A stretch of DNA of 64,000 nt, from assembly GCF_014529935.1 (NCBI RefSeq), contig NZ_JACVFC010000001.1:2790001-2854000 (forward strand), written 5' to 3'. The DNA comes from Chitinophaga qingshengii. GTDB taxonomy: Bacteria; Bacteroidota; Bacteroidia; Chitinophagales; Chitinophagaceae. Positions 9,178-18,415 of this stretch are shown here, piece by piece. How positions within the stretch are numbered: position 1 is the stretch's first letter; the number at the start of each line of letters is the position of its first letter. The translations under genes were made by a program, and so were the position numbers. Below the pieces are notes generated by a model. The model saw only the letters and a list, made by a program, of their open reading frames with translations. It searched no databases and had not been told where the DNA came from.

Positions 9178-9223
9178 GGAAACACAGTGAAAGATCTTAT
9201 GGCGAAATCTCCCCTGTATTTCC
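9178..9223 (-). terminator. Possible hairpin between the ABC and fadN genes
   Basis: An 11-bp interrupted stem (GGGAAACACAG with CTGTATTTCCC, one mismatch) with a long loop lies just after the fadN stop. It lacks a clean T-run, so its role as a terminator is uncertain. Confidence 0.3.
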
Positions 9224-9247
9224 CTTATGTTGATAACAGGAATTTAC

Positions 9248-11647
9248 TTAGTTACGTACCGGCTTACCTGTTTTGATAACGCTTTGCAGGCGTTCCAGCG
9301 TTTTACGTTCCCCGCACAGGCTCAGGAAGGCTTCCCTTTCCAGGTCCAGCAGGTATTGTTCACTCACAAAGGAAGGCTCTGTGAGATCGCCGCCACACAT
9401 CACATAGGCCAGTTTATTCGCCACTTTCTGATCGTGGTCGGAAATGTAGTTACCAAAGCGCATTGCATACACGCCTGCCAGCAGGGCGCCCAGTGCGCTA
9501 CGTCCCATCACTTTGATGTCTGTTCTTTCTACGGGCTTCGTATACCCTTCATCGGCGAGGGCTATCACGCTGCGTTTGGCATCGGCGATCAGGCGGGAAG
9601 CGTTCATGGTCACTTCATCGTGTCCTTTACGGAGTATGCCCATATCGAAACCTTCAAAACCGGAAGTCGCCACTTTAGCCGTGGCCACGGTCATGAAATA
9701 ATCTTTCAGTGGTTCTTCCTCGATGCGGCCTTCCTTATATTCCAGGCTGGCACGGAGGGTCATTTCCTTGGTGCCGCCGCCACCGGGGATGAGGCCTACG
9801 CCCAGCTCCACCAGGCCGATGTATGTTTCGGCAGCCGCTTGTATTTTATCGGCGTGCAGCGCCATTTCACAGCCGCCACCCAGTGTCAGCGCATGTGGCG
9901 CCACCACTACCGGAATGGAAGAATAACGCAAACGCATGGTGCTGCGCTGGAACAGGCGTACAGCCATGTCCAGCTCATCGTATTCCTGTTCGGCCGCCAG
10001 CATGAAGATCATGCCTACATTGGCGCCGGCAGAGAAGTTGGTACCTTCGTTGCCTACTACGAGGCCACGGAAGTCTTTTTCAGCGCGGTCTACCGCTTTA
10101 TTCAGCCCTTCCAGCACCTCGCCGCCGATGGTGTTCATCTTGGTTTTCCAATCGAAGCACACCACGCCGTCGCCGATATCGATCAGGTTGCAGGCGCTGT
10201 TTTTCCAGACAATATTATTGGAGAAGTTTTCCAGTATGATAAATTCGCCTTCACCCGGAACGGCTTTATAGGCCTGGGTTGCGATATCGTAGTAAAATTT
10301 CTTACCGCTTTCTGCTTTGTAGAAACTCTTGATACCTTTTGCCAGCATGTCTTTCACCCATTGCGCTACGGTGAGTCCTCTTTCTTCCACCAGCTTAACG
10401 GATGCTTCCACTCCCAGCAGGTCCCAGCTTTCGAAAGGTCCTATTTCCCAGCCAAAACCGGCTTTCATGGCATCGTCTACCTTGTAGATATCGTCCGCTA
10501 TTTCCGGGATGCGGTGAGACACATAAGCAAACAGCCGGGCATGGAACTGTTGATAGAACTGTCCGGCTTTATCGGTGGCCGCCGCCAGCATACGCAGGCG
10601 TTGTTTCAGGTCTTCCACCGGTTTAGCGGCTTCGATGCCGGCGAACTTAGGCTTCTGTTTAGGCCCGTATTCCATCGTTTGCAGGTTGAGTGTAAGAATT
10701 TCCTTACCACCTTCTCCCTTTGTCTTTTTGTAGAACCCTTGTCCTGTTTTATCGCCCAGCCAATTGTTTTCCACTACTTTCTGTAAGAAAGGCGGTATAT
10801 CGAAGATGGCTGCTTCTTCATCGTTGGGGCAGTTTTCTTTCACGCCTTTGGCTACTTTCACCAGGGTATCGATACCTACCACGTCGGCGGTACGGAAGGT
10901 GGCCGATTTGGGGCGACCTATTACCGGGCCGGTGAGTGCATCTATTTCGTCGATGCCTAAGCCCATTTCCTGCATAATGTGGAAAATGGCCATGATAGAG
11001 TATACCCCAACCCTGTTGGCAATAAAGGCCGGCGTGTCTTTACACAGCACGGTCGTTTTACCCAGGTACAGGTCTCCATAATGCATCAGGAAATCGATGA
11101 CAGCCGGGTCGGTATGTGGTGTCGGTATTATTTCGAGTAGCCGGAGATAGCGGGGCGGGTTAAAGAAGTGCGTTCCGCAGAAATGCTTCTGAAAGTCTTC
11201 ACTGCGGCCTTCCGTCATCAGGTGAATAGGAATACCGGAGGTATTGGAAGTGATGAGGGTACCGGGTTTGCGGTATTTTTCCACCTGTTCAAAGACTGTT
11301 TTTTTGATATCCAGGTTTTCCACCACTACTTCGATGATCCAGTCCACCTCAGCGATACGTTTCATATCATCCGTGAAGTTGCCCGTTTTGATGCGTTTTA
11401 CCACATCTTTGGTATATACCGGTGAAGGGTTTGATTTGATAGCAGCTTGCAGGGCATCATTTACAATCCGGTTTTTCACGGCGGGGCTGTCGGGCGAGAG
11501 GTTCTTTTTCTTTTCAGCATCATTCAACTCTTTCGGCGCTATATCCAGCAGTAAAACCTGTACGCCGATACCTGCAAAGTGGCAGGCAATTCTTGATCCC
11601 ATTACTCCCGAGCCGAGGACGGCTACTTTGTTGATGTGTCTTTGCAT
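9248..11647 (-). CDS. fadN: 3-hydroxyacyl-CoA dehydrogenase/enoyl-CoA hydratase (FadN-type)
   Basis: Bifunctional beta-oxidation enzyme of 799 residues. The domain order is dehydrogenase first, hydratase last, as in Bacillus FadN (about 790 residues) and the reverse of E. coli FadB. The NAD site is VAVLGSGVMGSRIA near the N-terminus, followed by GTHFFNPPRYLRLLEI. The C-terminal crotonase part has NFSAGANV and LGGGCEM for the oxyanion hole and LVELGVGLIPGGGG. I start at MQRHINKV (11647) because the NAD fold begins there; an in-frame extension to 11704 reads through non-coding-looking DNA. The matching thiolase is at 62.4-63.6 kb, not adjacent. Confidence 0.93.
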   Translation of the reverse strand: MQRHINKVAVLGSGVMGSRIACHFAGIGVQVLLLDIAPKELNDAEKKKNLSPDSPAVKNRIVNDALQAAIKSNPSPVYTKDVVKRIKTGNFTDDMKRIAEVDWIIEVVVENLDIKKTVFEQVEKYRKPGTLITSNTSGIPIHLMTEGRSEDFQKHFCGTHFFNPPRYLRLLEIIPTPHTDPAVIDFLMHYGDLYLGKTTVLCKDTPAFIANRVGVYSIMAIFHIMQEMGLGIDEIDALTGPVIGRPKSATFRTADVVGIDTLVKVAKGVKENCPNDEEAAIFDIPPFLQKVVENNWLGDKTGQGFYKKTKGEGGKEILTLNLQTMEYGPKQKPKFAGIEAAKPVEDLKQRLRMLAAATDKAGQFYQQFHARLFAYVSHRIPEIADDIYKVDDAMKAGFGWEIGPFESWDLLGVEASVKLVEERGLTVAQWVKDMLAKGIKSFYKAESGKKFYYDIATQAYKAVPGEGEFIILENFSNNIVWKNSACNLIDIGDGVVCFDWKTKMNTIGGEVLEGLNKAVDRAEKDFRGLVVGNEGTNFSAGANVGMIFMLAAEQEYDELDMAVRLFQRSTMRLRYSSIPVVVAPHALTLGGGCEMALHADKIQAAAETYIGLVELGVGLIPGGGGTKEMTLRASLEYKEGRIEEEPLKDYFMTVATAKVATSGFEGFDMGILRKGHDEVTMNASRLIADAKRSVIALADEGYTKPVERTDIKVMGRSALGALLAGVYAMRFGNYISDHDQKVANKLAYVMCGGDLTEPSFVSEQYLLDLEREAFLSLCGERKTLERLQSVIKTGKPVRN

Positions 11648-11691
11648 AGCTTTAGCCTTTATATGATCCTTGAATTTAGGATTTTTTTTCA

Positions 11692-11843
11692 CGCAAAGGC
11701 GCAAAGCAGCAAAGAGCGCAAAGATTTATTTTAAGATTAATAAGAAAGCAAAGGAGCGAAGACCAATAGTTGATCTTCGCTCCTTTGCTTTCTTATATTC
11801 GCTTATATCATCTTTGCGCTCTTTGCTGCTTTGCGCCTTTGCG
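11692..11843. repeat. Composite inverted repeat (nested 34-bp and 23-bp arms)
   Basis: Outer arms 11692-11725 and 11810-11843 are perfect 34-base inverted copies. Inside them, 11740-11762 and 11774-11796 are perfect 23-base inverted copies around an 11-base loop. The outer arm is itself built from four short units ending in CAAAG (CGCAAAG, GCGCAAAG, CAGCAAAG, AGCGCAAAG). The element fills the gap between metG and fadN and ends 3 bases before the metG stop. Similar CGCAAAG-rich intergenic repeats occur in many Bacteroidota genomes (from memory). It could end metG transcription or form a cruciform. Confidence 0.9.
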
Positions 11844-11846
11844 AGA

Positions 11847-13973
11847 TCAGCTGACACCGCTACCGGGAGCCACCGCTTCCGCCGGGTTCACGAAAACCAG
11901 TTTACCATTGTCTTCCGCCATGAGGATCATGCCCTGGCTTTCGATACCGCGCATTTTGCGGGGAGCCAGGTTAGCCACCAGGGTTACCTGTTTGCCGATG
12001 ATATCCGCAGGGTTAAAATGCATGGCAATACCGGAAACGACTGTACGTTGTTCCGTACCGATGTCTACCAGCAGTTTAAGCAGTTTATCCGCTTTTTCCA
12101 CTTTTTCGGCCTGTATGATGGTACCTACGCGCAGATCGAGTTTGGCGAAGTCATCGTACTGGATTTCCGGTTTAGCCGGGGCGGCAGGTTTTTCTGCTAC
12201 AGCCGGAGCGGCAGTGGCTTCAGCAGCAGGTTTCACGAGACCGGCATGCAGTTTTTCCACCTGGGCAGCGATTTTGTCGTCTTCCACTTTCTGGAACAGC
12301 AGTTCTGGTTCGCGCAGGGAATAGCCAACGTTCACCAGTTTGGCGCTGCCTGCATTTTCCCATTCCAGCATACGGTCCACCACCTTCAGGAGGTGACAGA
12401 TTTTCCGGGAAGTGAAGGGCAGGAACGGATGGGTAAAGATCGCCAGGTTAGCCATCAGCTGCAAACAGATATGCAGGCAGTTGTCTATTCTGGCTTGCAA
12501 TACCGGCAGGTCTGCTTCGGTATAGTTACCGGCAGGTTTACCCGTCTTGATATTTTCCATCGCCTTGGCTAAAATCCAGGGTTCTTTTTTCTGCATGTAG
12601 GTATTCCCTTTGGTAGAGAATTCCATTACTGCAGCCAGTGCTTCCCTGAAGCGGTAGGCTTCCAGGCTGGCTTCCACGCTTTCTTTGGTGGACTGGAAAG
12701 CAGCCACCATTTCCCTGTCGGTGTCATCGGCCAGCTCTTCATGGAAACGAGGTACTTTACCACCGCACAACTTATGCGTCAGCACCATGGTACGGTTTAC
12801 GAAGTTGCCCAGGTTAGCCACCAGTTCGTTGTTATTGCGATTCTGGAAATCTTTCCAGGTAAAGTCGTTATCCTTTGTTTCCGGGGCCGTAGCGCACAGC
12901 ACGTAGCGGAGCACATCCTGCTGATCGGGGAAATCCTTGATATAATCGTGAATCCATACTGCCCAGTTACGGGAGGTGGACACCTTTTCCCCTTCGATGT
13001 TCAGGAACTCGTTGGCCGGTACATTATCAGGCAGTACAAATCCGCCGTGGGCTTTCAGCATCGCCGGGAAAATAACGCAGTGGAATACGATATTGTCTTT
13101 TCCGATGAAGTGTACCAGTTTGGTATCTTCCTTACACCAGTAATCGGCCCAGTTGGGGGTGAGTTCTTTGGTGGCGGAGATATAACCGATCGGCGCATCG
13201 AACCATACGTACAGTACTTTGTCCTCTGCATCCGGCAGCGGCACTTTAATGCCCCAGTTGCTGTCGCGGGTCATGGCGCGGCTTTGCAAGCCCGCGTCCA
13301 GCCAGCTTTTGCACTGGCCATACACGTTGTTTTTCCATTCCTTATGACCTTCCAGCAGCCATTCTTTCAGCCATGGCTCATAATTCTGGAGAGGCATGTA
13401 CCAGTGTTTGGTTTTTTTCTTCACGGGCACGGCATTGCTGAGGGCAGAGTGCGGATTAATCAGTTCATCCGGGCTCAGGGAAGTGCCGCAGCGTTCGCAC
13501 TGGTCACCATAGGCTTTATCGTTTCCACATTTGGGGCAGGTGCCTACAATATAACGGTCAGCCAGGAAGACTTCTTTTTCCGGGTCGAAGTACTGTTCTG
13601 ATTCTTTTTCTTCAAAGAGGCCATCGTTATACATCTTCAGGAAAAAGTCGGACGCAGTAGTATGGTGTATGGGAGCGCTGGTGCGTGCGAAAATATCGAA
13701 AGAGATGCCCATGGCGGCGAAGCTGTCGCCGATAATTTTATGATAACGGTCTACCACATCCTGGGGAGTTACGTTTTCCTTCATCGCCTTGATGGTGATA
13801 GGTACCCCGTGTTCGTCGGAACCGCAAATAAATTTCACATCTGCTTTTTTAGCGCGCAGATAACGCACGTAAATATCTGCAGGCAGGTAACAGCCGGCCA
13901 GGTGGCCTATATGGACCGGGCCATTGGCATAAGGTAACGCCGCAGTTATTAGATATCTGTTAAAATTTCCCAT
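11847..13973 (-). CDS. metG: Methionyl-tRNA synthetase
   Basis: Charges tRNA-Met with methionine in the cytoplasm. It is 708 residues. The HIGH motif is at His21-His24, the anticodon-side signature KMSKS appears as KVSTS, and the zinc knuckle is in [18 protein letters not shown]. After an Ala/Pro-rich linker (about 570-598) a Trbp111-like tRNA-binding domain runs to the end ([15 protein letters not shown]). This is the long, dimeric form. It stands alone between a large inverted repeat and a divergent LD-carboxypeptidase gene. Confidence 0.97.
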   Translation of the reverse strand: MGNFNRYLITAALPYANGPVHIGHLAGCYLPADIYVRYLRAKKADVKFICGSDEHGVPITIKAMKENVTPQDVVDRYHKIIGDSFAAMGISFDIFARTSAPIHHTTASDFFLKMYNDGLFEEKESEQYFDPEKEVFLADRYIVGTCPKCGNDKAYGDQCERCGTSLSPDELINPHSALSNAVPVKKKTKHWYMPLQNYEPWLKEWLLEGHKEWKNNVYGQCKSWLDAGLQSRAMTRDSNWGIKVPLPDAEDKVLYVWFDAPIGYISATKELTPNWADYWCKEDTKLVHFIGKDNIVFHCVIFPAMLKAHGGFVLPDNVPANEFLNIEGEKVSTSRNWAVWIHDYIKDFPDQQDVLRYVLCATAPETKDNDFTWKDFQNRNNNELVANLGNFVNRTMVLTHKLCGGKVPRFHEELADDTDREMVAAFQSTKESVEASLEAYRFREALAAVMEFSTKGNTYMQKKEPWILAKAMENIKTGKPAGNYTEADLPVLQARIDNCLHICLQLMANLAIFTHPFLPFTSRKICHLLKVVDRMLEWENAGSAKLVNVGYSLREPELLFQKVEDDKIAAQVEKLHAGLVKPAAEATAAPAVAEKPAAPAKPEIQYDDFAKLDLRVGTIIQAEKVEKADKLLKLLVDIGTEQRTVVSGIAMHFNPADIIGKQVTLVANLAPRKMRGIESQGMILMAEDNGKLVFVNPAEAVAPGSGVS

Positions 13974-14053
13974 ACTATCTTAAAGAATGCTTAAATAAAT
14001 TTCTTTTCCTGTTTTTGTTTTTGGAATCACCAAACAATTTATCACCTTAGTCC

Positions 14054-14089
14054 GTGAATAGTAAAAATATTCACTAGTCTGCAAAGGTA
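14054..14089 (-). promoter_or_regulatory. metG promoter element and leader hairpin
   Basis: The minus strand reads TACCTTTG at 14089-14082, an exact -7 element 109 bases before metG. The leader behind it starts with a perfect 7-bp hairpin (GTGAATA/TATTCAC, 14054-14074, 7-base loop). No -33 match was found. I see no T-box or known riboswitch. Confidence 0.4.
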
Positions 14090-14101
14090 AACAAAAGTAC
14101 A

Positions 14102-15016
14102 ATGGTAAAAATTCCGCCATATCTGAAAAAAGGCGATCTGATTGGAGTGATGTGCCCCAGCAGTAAAATGGAGCAACAAGCGGCAGAATATGCCGCCGGT
14201 GTGCTGTCATCCTGGGGCTACCGCGTGCATCTCGGCATTACGGTAGGAACCAGTTTTCATAATTTCTCCGCACCGGACGAGCTCCGGCTGGAAGAACTAC
14301 AGGACATGCTGGACGACCCTGAAATAAAAGCGATCGTGTTCGGACGCGGTGGTTATGGCATGGTATGTATCCTGGACAAACTTGATTTCACCCGTTTCCG
14401 CAAACATCCCAAGTGGCTCTGCGGCTATAGCGACGTTACCACCCTGCATGCACATATCCATCAACGTTATGGCATCCCTACCGTGCATTCCCTGATGTGT
14501 AGCGGTATTACGCCCGAAACCGTTGATAATGAATACGTAGCCAGCCTGGCGGCGGTACTGAAAGGCAAATCTTACCGCTATACTACGGCTTCGCATACCC
14601 TAAACCGGGAAGGCAACGCCTCCGGCCTATTGGTGGGCGGCAACCTGTCCCTGCTGGCCAATGCTTCCGGTAGCCGTTCCCAGATCGATACCAGGGATAA
14701 AATCCTCCTGCTGGAAGATATCGGGGAATACCGCTATAACATCGACCGGATGATGTACAACCTCAAACGCGCCGGCTGGCTCAACAAACTCGCCGGTCTG
14801 GTAGTAGGTTCCTTTACGGATGGTAAGGAAACTACCGAGCCTTTTGGTCAGACAGAATATGAAATCATCCATAATATGGTGAAAGAATACGATTATCCTG
14901 TGTGTTTCGGCTTCCCGAGCGGGCATCAGCCGGAGAACTATGCACTGAAACTGGGAATAAAGCATGAGTTGAAGGTGGGGGAATTGAAATCGACCCTCAA
15001 GGAAACCCAGGGCTAA
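14102..15016 (+). CDS. ldcA: Muramoyltetrapeptide (LD-)carboxypeptidase, family S66
   Basis: Serine peptidase that removes the terminal D-alanine from peptidoglycan tetrapeptides during cell-wall recycling, cytoplasmic. It is 304 residues, normal for LdcA. GRGGYG (81-86) precedes the nucleophile Ser110 in CGYSDVT; Glu205 in LLLEDIGE and His275 in FPSGHQPEN complete the expected Ser-Glu-His triad. No signal peptide. It is divergent from metG with a 128-base gap. The stop lies in a CCAGGGC-TAAA-GCCCTGG hairpin. Confidence 0.94.
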   Translation: MVKIPPYLKKGDLIGVMCPSSKMEQQAAEYAAGVLSSWGYRVHLGITVGTSFHNFSAPDELRLEELQDMLDDPEIKAIVFGRGGYGMVCILDKLDFTRFRKHPKWLCGYSDVTTLHAHIHQRYGIPTVHSLMCSGITPETVDNEYVASLAAVLKGKSYRYTTASHTLNREGNASGLLVGGNLSLLANASGSRSQIDTRDKILLLEDIGEYRYNIDRMMYNLKRAGWLNKLAGLVVGSFTDGKETTEPFGQTEYEIIHNMVKEYDYPVCFGFPSGHQPENYALKLGIKHELKVGELKSTLKETQG

Positions 15017-15030
15017 AGCCCTGGACGAAT

Positions 15031-15185
15031 GATTTCGCTGATTCGCGAAGATAAAACGCGGAGCTAACAGCAGATAATTTAAGCATATCAATAAAAAAGC
15101 GCCCGTATCGGGTGCTTTTTTATTGATTACCGGTAGTTCCGGCATTTTTTAATCTTCGCTCAGATCTTCGCGAATCAGCGAAATC
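15031..15185. repeat. Spaced perfect 22-bp inverted repeat
   Basis: GATTTCGCTGATTCGCGAAGAT at 15031-15052 recurs as its exact complement at 15164-15185. The pair encloses a bidirectional terminator between two convergent genes. This looks like a dispersed intergenic element of the kind seen in Bacteroidota genomes. No coding sequence lies inside. Confidence 0.85.
15087..15127. terminator. Bidirectional intrinsic terminator
   Basis: A 19-base stem (15087-15105 with 15109-15127, one G-T wobble) with a TAT loop, A-rich on the left and T-rich on the right. It sits between ldcA and the convergent ThiF/MoeB-like gene and can end both. Confidence 0.88.
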
Positions 15186-15208
15186 AGCAAAAATCATGAC
15201 TATCACAG

Positions 15209-16021
15209 TTAGTCTTCCACATCCGGCACAACCTCCAATCCATACTCATCAGCCGTGAGGATACCGGCGGTGCGGGTATTTTCCAGTACTTCGGCATTGG
15301 GAACGAGGTCGTGTACGGTAGTGAGGTTGTGCAGATAGTCCTTGCCGTATAGTTTACCGGCGAGGCCTCCGGGCACGTCCATGAGGTATTTGAGCACTTC
15401 GAGCACGATGTGCATCCCGGTAGCGCCGTGGGTAGCTCCCATGGCTCCGGCGTCGAAGTTGCCGTATTCTTCGGTGAGGGGTAATGCGCAGCGGTAGCTG
15501 GCGGAGGTGCTGCCATCGGGCATGGGCATATTGAAGCCACCGTACCAGGCCTGCCAGTTGTGTACTTCTCCCATTACGAGGGGGAGGTTATGTTTCACAC
15601 AGGCATCATTGAGCAACAGGTGGGTGGGCAGGTGCTGGGAGCAATCGATCACCAGATCGAAGCCGGGCAGCAACAGGGCGATATTTTCCGGTTTAGCCTG
15701 TACCAGCATGGGATAGTGTTTGGTAAACGGGTTCACCGCCCATAAACGGCTGGCCGCCATTTTGGCTTTATGTTTACGGATATCCTGCATCTGGTAGATA
15801 GGCTGACGGTGCATATCTTCATCGGTAATAACGCCGTAATCAGCGATACCGATCACCCCTACTCCGCTGGCGCTGAGGTATTGCAGGACAGGGCTGCCGA
15901 GGCCGCCGGCGCCAACCACCAGTATACGGGCGCTTTTCAGTTTATCCTGCATGTCGATACCTACGCCGGGTACGGCGATAGGGTATTTAAAATGCTGCAG
16001 TTCTTTTTCACTTAAGTTCAT
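15209..16021 (-). CDS. ThiF/MoeB/HesA-family adenylyltransferase-like protein
   Basis: E1-like fold of 270 residues that normally adenylates the C-terminus of a ubiquitin-like sulfur carrier (ThiS or MoaD). The nucleotide site is VVGAGGLGSPVLQYL (about 35-49), with the arginine finger in DMHRQPIY and DLVIDCSQHLPTHLLLNDAC. SYRCALP holds the usual catalytic-loop Cys. Two differences stand out: the zinc-binding Cys pairs of MoeB/ThiF are missing (FDAGAMGATHG where the second pair normally precedes), and the usual Arg of TRYLINDAC is His. It may act on an unusual carrier or be specialised. It follows the sensor kinase gene by 16 bases on the same strand. Confidence 0.82.
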   Translation of the reverse strand: MNLSEKELQHFKYPIAVPGVGIDMQDKLKSARILVVGAGGLGSPVLQYLSASGVGVIGIADYGVITDEDMHRQPIYQMQDIRKHKAKMAASRLWAVNPFTKHYPMLVQAKPENIALLLPGFDLVIDCSQHLPTHLLLNDACVKHNLPLVMGEVHNWQAWYGGFNMPMPDGSTSASYRCALPLTEEYGNFDAGAMGATHGATGMHIVLEVLKYLMDVPGGLAGKLYGKDYLHNLTTVHDLVPNAEVLENTRTAGILTADEYGLEVVPDVED

Positions 16022-16037
16022 ACGCTGGTTCTTTTAT

Positions 16038-17399
16038 CTATTCCTGTGGAAACTCGAGGGTAAACTTACTGCCTTTGCCCAGCGTGCTTTCCACTTTTAT
16101 TTTTCCCTTGTGGGCATCTACAATCGCCTTTACATAAGTGAGGCCGAGGCCGAAACCTTTTACGTTGTGCACATTACCGGTATGGGCGCGGTAGAATTTC
16201 TCAAAGATACGGGAAATAGTATCCCGGCTCATACCGATACCGTTGTCTGTAATGATGATAAACAGGCTTTTACGGGTATTGTACGTTTGTATTTTGATCT
16301 CCAGGTCTTCTTTCGAGTATTTGATGGCGTTATCCAGCAAGTTGAACACTACATTGGAGAAATGCACATCATCAGCCATAATCACCGGGTTAATGGCATC
16401 CAGCTGCAGGTCTACCACCCCGTTTTTGCCTGCCAGCTGCAGTTGCAGGTTATCGGTGGTATTGCGGATGACCTGGTGTACGTCCATCGCCTGGAGTTTC
16501 AGGCCTATTTCATCTTTTTCCAGCAGGGCAGATTGCAGGATACTTTCCACCTGTTTATTCATCCGTTTGTTTTCTTCCTTGATGATACCGGAGAAATAGC
16601 GGATTTTATCTGCGTTGCTCATGACTTTTTCATTACCGATAGCGTCGATGGCGAGGGAGATCGTCGCCAGCGGTGTTTTCAGCTCATGGGTCATGTTATT
16701 GATGAAGTCTGACTTTATTTCCGACAGTTTTTTCTGGTTCAGCAGGGTGCGTACGGTGAGTGCGAAAGCCGTGATAATGATGATCGTGAACAGGATGCTG
16801 CCGGTGATCATGATACCCAGCTGCCGGGTGATGGAATCGTCAGCAACGGGTGTAATAATCATCAGGGTTTCCGTATCAGGGCCGAAGTTGTTCAGGTCAT
16901 CCAGTATGACGTGTATAATATGGTATCGTTTCCGTTCACTGGCGCTGTCTTCCATATTTTCCCGGTAGGCCGTTTCAAAATTGGCCGAATGTACTCTCAG
17001 CTGTGAACCGATACCCTGTATAGGTCCCAGGATAGCGAACTCAAAGTGATTGGGGTCGAGGTGGTTTTTCCCCATTTTGTCCTGGATGAGTTTTCTCAGT
17101 TTTTGGGGATTATCATAGACAGCGCTCATAGGAGGTACGTAGGATTCTCCTTTGATATCAAGTCCGAAGTTTTTGGCAGTTTCCTGGTTTTTTCTGAGGC
17201 GGAACATTGTATAGGACTGCCGGGTAGTTACCATTTCCTTTTGAACATCCCCCGCCATTTTGGTGGATTGTTCATTCAGCTGTTCTTTTTTGATAGCAAT
17301 TGCGTTCCTGATCCAGCTCACCTGGATATAGATAATACCCAGCAGTGACAAAGTGATCAGGACAACAATAACGGGGAAAATTTTCTTTAGTGGTATCAT
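16038..17399 (-). CDS. Membrane sensor histidine kinase
   Basis: 453-residue kinase. Transmembrane helices are at about 8-28 and 195-217, with a periplasmic sensor segment of about 165 residues between them. The dimerisation box NNMTHELKTPLA carries the phospho-His at 238. The ATPase part has the N-box VFNLLDNAIKYS, DNGIGM and KGFGLGLTYV. It autophosphorylates and passes phosphate to an unknown response regulator. No regulator is adjacent; a candidate lies at the start of the window. It resembles RprX-type sensors of Bacteroidota (inference). Confidence 0.93.
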   Translation of the reverse strand: MIPLKKIFPVIVVLITLSLLGIIYIQVSWIRNAIAIKKEQLNEQSTKMAGDVQKEMVTTRQSYTMFRLRKNQETAKNFGLDIKGESYVPPMSAVYDNPQKLRKLIQDKMGKNHLDPNHFEFAILGPIQGIGSQLRVHSANFETAYRENMEDSASERKRYHIIHVILDDLNNFGPDTETLMIITPVADDSITRQLGIMITGSILFTIIIITAFALTVRTLLNQKKLSEIKSDFINNMTHELKTPLATISLAIDAIGNEKVMSNADKIRYFSGIIKEENKRMNKQVESILQSALLEKDEIGLKLQAMDVHQVIRNTTDNLQLQLAGKNGVVDLQLDAINPVIMADDVHFSNVVFNLLDNAIKYSKEDLEIKIQTYNTRKSLFIIITDNGIGMSRDTISRIFEKFYRAHTGNVHNVKGFGLGLTYVKAIVDAHKGKIKVESTLGKGSKFTLEFPQE

Positions 17400-17589
17400 G
17401 TAAGTCTGGTCAAGGCCTTAAATATACTTAACCTGGTATATTTTATATTGTTAAAAAAGATGTTTGCTATAGCAACTATGATACAAAATTAAATAGTTAC
17501 AAACGGCTGCTGGTCTGTTAACATCAATACAATATTACTTTAACGTAATTTTAACGGGGGATCTCTGATTTTATTAATGCGACTTTTCT

Positions 17590-17745
17590 TACCTTTGCTA
17601 TACAGAATTGGTACTAAATTTGATTAGTAACAATTATAACAAAGTAATTAAACTTTCTACATACATCGACGTGGATTCGTTCCATAAGCGATTTAGATTT
17701 TGGTTGATAAAATGGTAAGGAGGTTTTCTAGCCTCCTTTTTTTAT
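17590..17745 (+). ncRNA. Candidate small RNA or tiny ORF with own promoter and terminator
   Basis: TACCTTTG at 17590-17597 is an exact -7 element. About 120 bases later comes a strong terminator. The implied transcript of about 140 bases holds no ATG-started gene of normal size. It does hold a GTG-led frame of 15 codons reading VDSFHKRFRFWLIKW and stopping just before the terminator, rich in aromatic and basic residues. This may be a regulatory RNA, an unusual short peptide or an attenuator-like unit. No RNA family is recognised. Confidence 0.4.
17717..17743 (+). terminator. Intrinsic terminator of the small unit
   Basis: AAGGAGG at 17717-17723 pairs perfectly with CCTCCTT at 17732-17738 around an 8-base loop, followed by a run of Ts. 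Confidence 0.85.
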
Positions 17746-17832
17746 TTTCTTCTTTTTCAATGAGTTTTGTTACCCTTCCTAACAGTTTCAGTTTTCCTCT
17801 TTTATTTCTTTCCTGCTTTGTAATCAATTAAT

Positions 17833-17840
17833 TAAATTTG
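17833..17840 (+). promoter_or_regulatory. TAnnTTTG promoter element for yqgE
   Basis: TAAATTTG, an exact -7 match, ends 17 bases before the yqgE ATG. The -33 region is not convincing. Confidence 0.45.
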
Positions 17841-17857
17841 GTTAGCGAACAAAACGT

Positions 17858-18415
17858 ATGCTTATGGTTAGTCTGGCGCCCGGTATTTTGCTTATAGCTG
17901 ATCCTTTTCTTAAAGACCCGAATTTTGCGCGCACGGTTATTTTCTTGTGTGAAAATGACGAAAAGGGCAGTTTTGGCTTCGTTATCAACAGGTTATTTGA
18001 CCAGACCCTGGATTCGCTGATTCCGGATGTGATTTATCCTGGTATTCCGGTGTATTACGGGGGACCGGTACAGGTAGATACGATTCATTTCATGCATCAG
18101 TTGCCAGACCAGATACAGGGTGGTATGCAGGTGGTACCGGGAGTGTATTGGGGTGGCCGGTTTGACGATGTAGTGGAGTTAATCAACAAAGGAGCGCTGG
18201 ATTTGCGGAAGATCAAGTTTTTCATTGGTTATTCAGGCTGGACGGGTGGTCAGTTGGAGGAGGAGTTGAAGGAAAAGTCGTGGATACCGTCGGAAAGCAC
18301 CCCTTCATTAGTATTTGAGCCCAAAGAGCAGCAAATTTGGCAGCTGGCACTTAGAAATCTTGGCAGTAATTTCGCCATGATGGCAAATTTTCCCATTGAT
18401 CCTTCCCTAAATTAA
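17858..18415 (+). CDS. yqgE: YqgE/AlgH family protein (DUF179)
   Basis: 185-residue cytoplasmic protein of the widespread YqgE/AlgH family, whose biochemical role is not established. Family hallmarks are APGILLIADPFLKDPNF, FGFVINR, YYGGPVQ and FIGYSGWTGGQLEEE. Normal length. A second ATG two codons downstream is an alternative start. It is monocistronic, with a TAnnTTTG element before it and a long non-coding gap after it. Confidence 0.94.
   Translation: MLMVSLAPGILLIADPFLKDPNFARTVIFLCENDEKGSFGFVINRLFDQTLDSLIPDVIYPGIPVYYGGPVQVDTIHFMHQLPDQIQGGMQVVPGVYWGGRFDDVVELINKGALDLRKIKFFIGYSGWTGGQLEEELKEKSWIPSESTPSLVFEPKEQQIWQLALRNLGSNFAMMANFPIDPSLN

Larger units (their letters stand above)
17400..17857. 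other. 458-base gap holding a small transcription unit
   Basis: AT-rich gap between two divergent genes (sensor kinase and yqgE). It contains the candidate small RNA with its promoter and terminator (17590-17745) and a TAAATTTG element at 17833-17840 for yqgE. The rest shows no reading frame or RNA I recognise. Confidence 0.7.

Noticed and set aside
9227-10786. A 519-codon plus-strand frame
   Set aside because: Antisense of fadN; composition is that of a mirrored frame and no domain is visible.
13980-14210. A 76-codon minus-strand frame upstream of metG
   Set aside because: It is mostly antisense of the ldcA 5' end and has no coding features.
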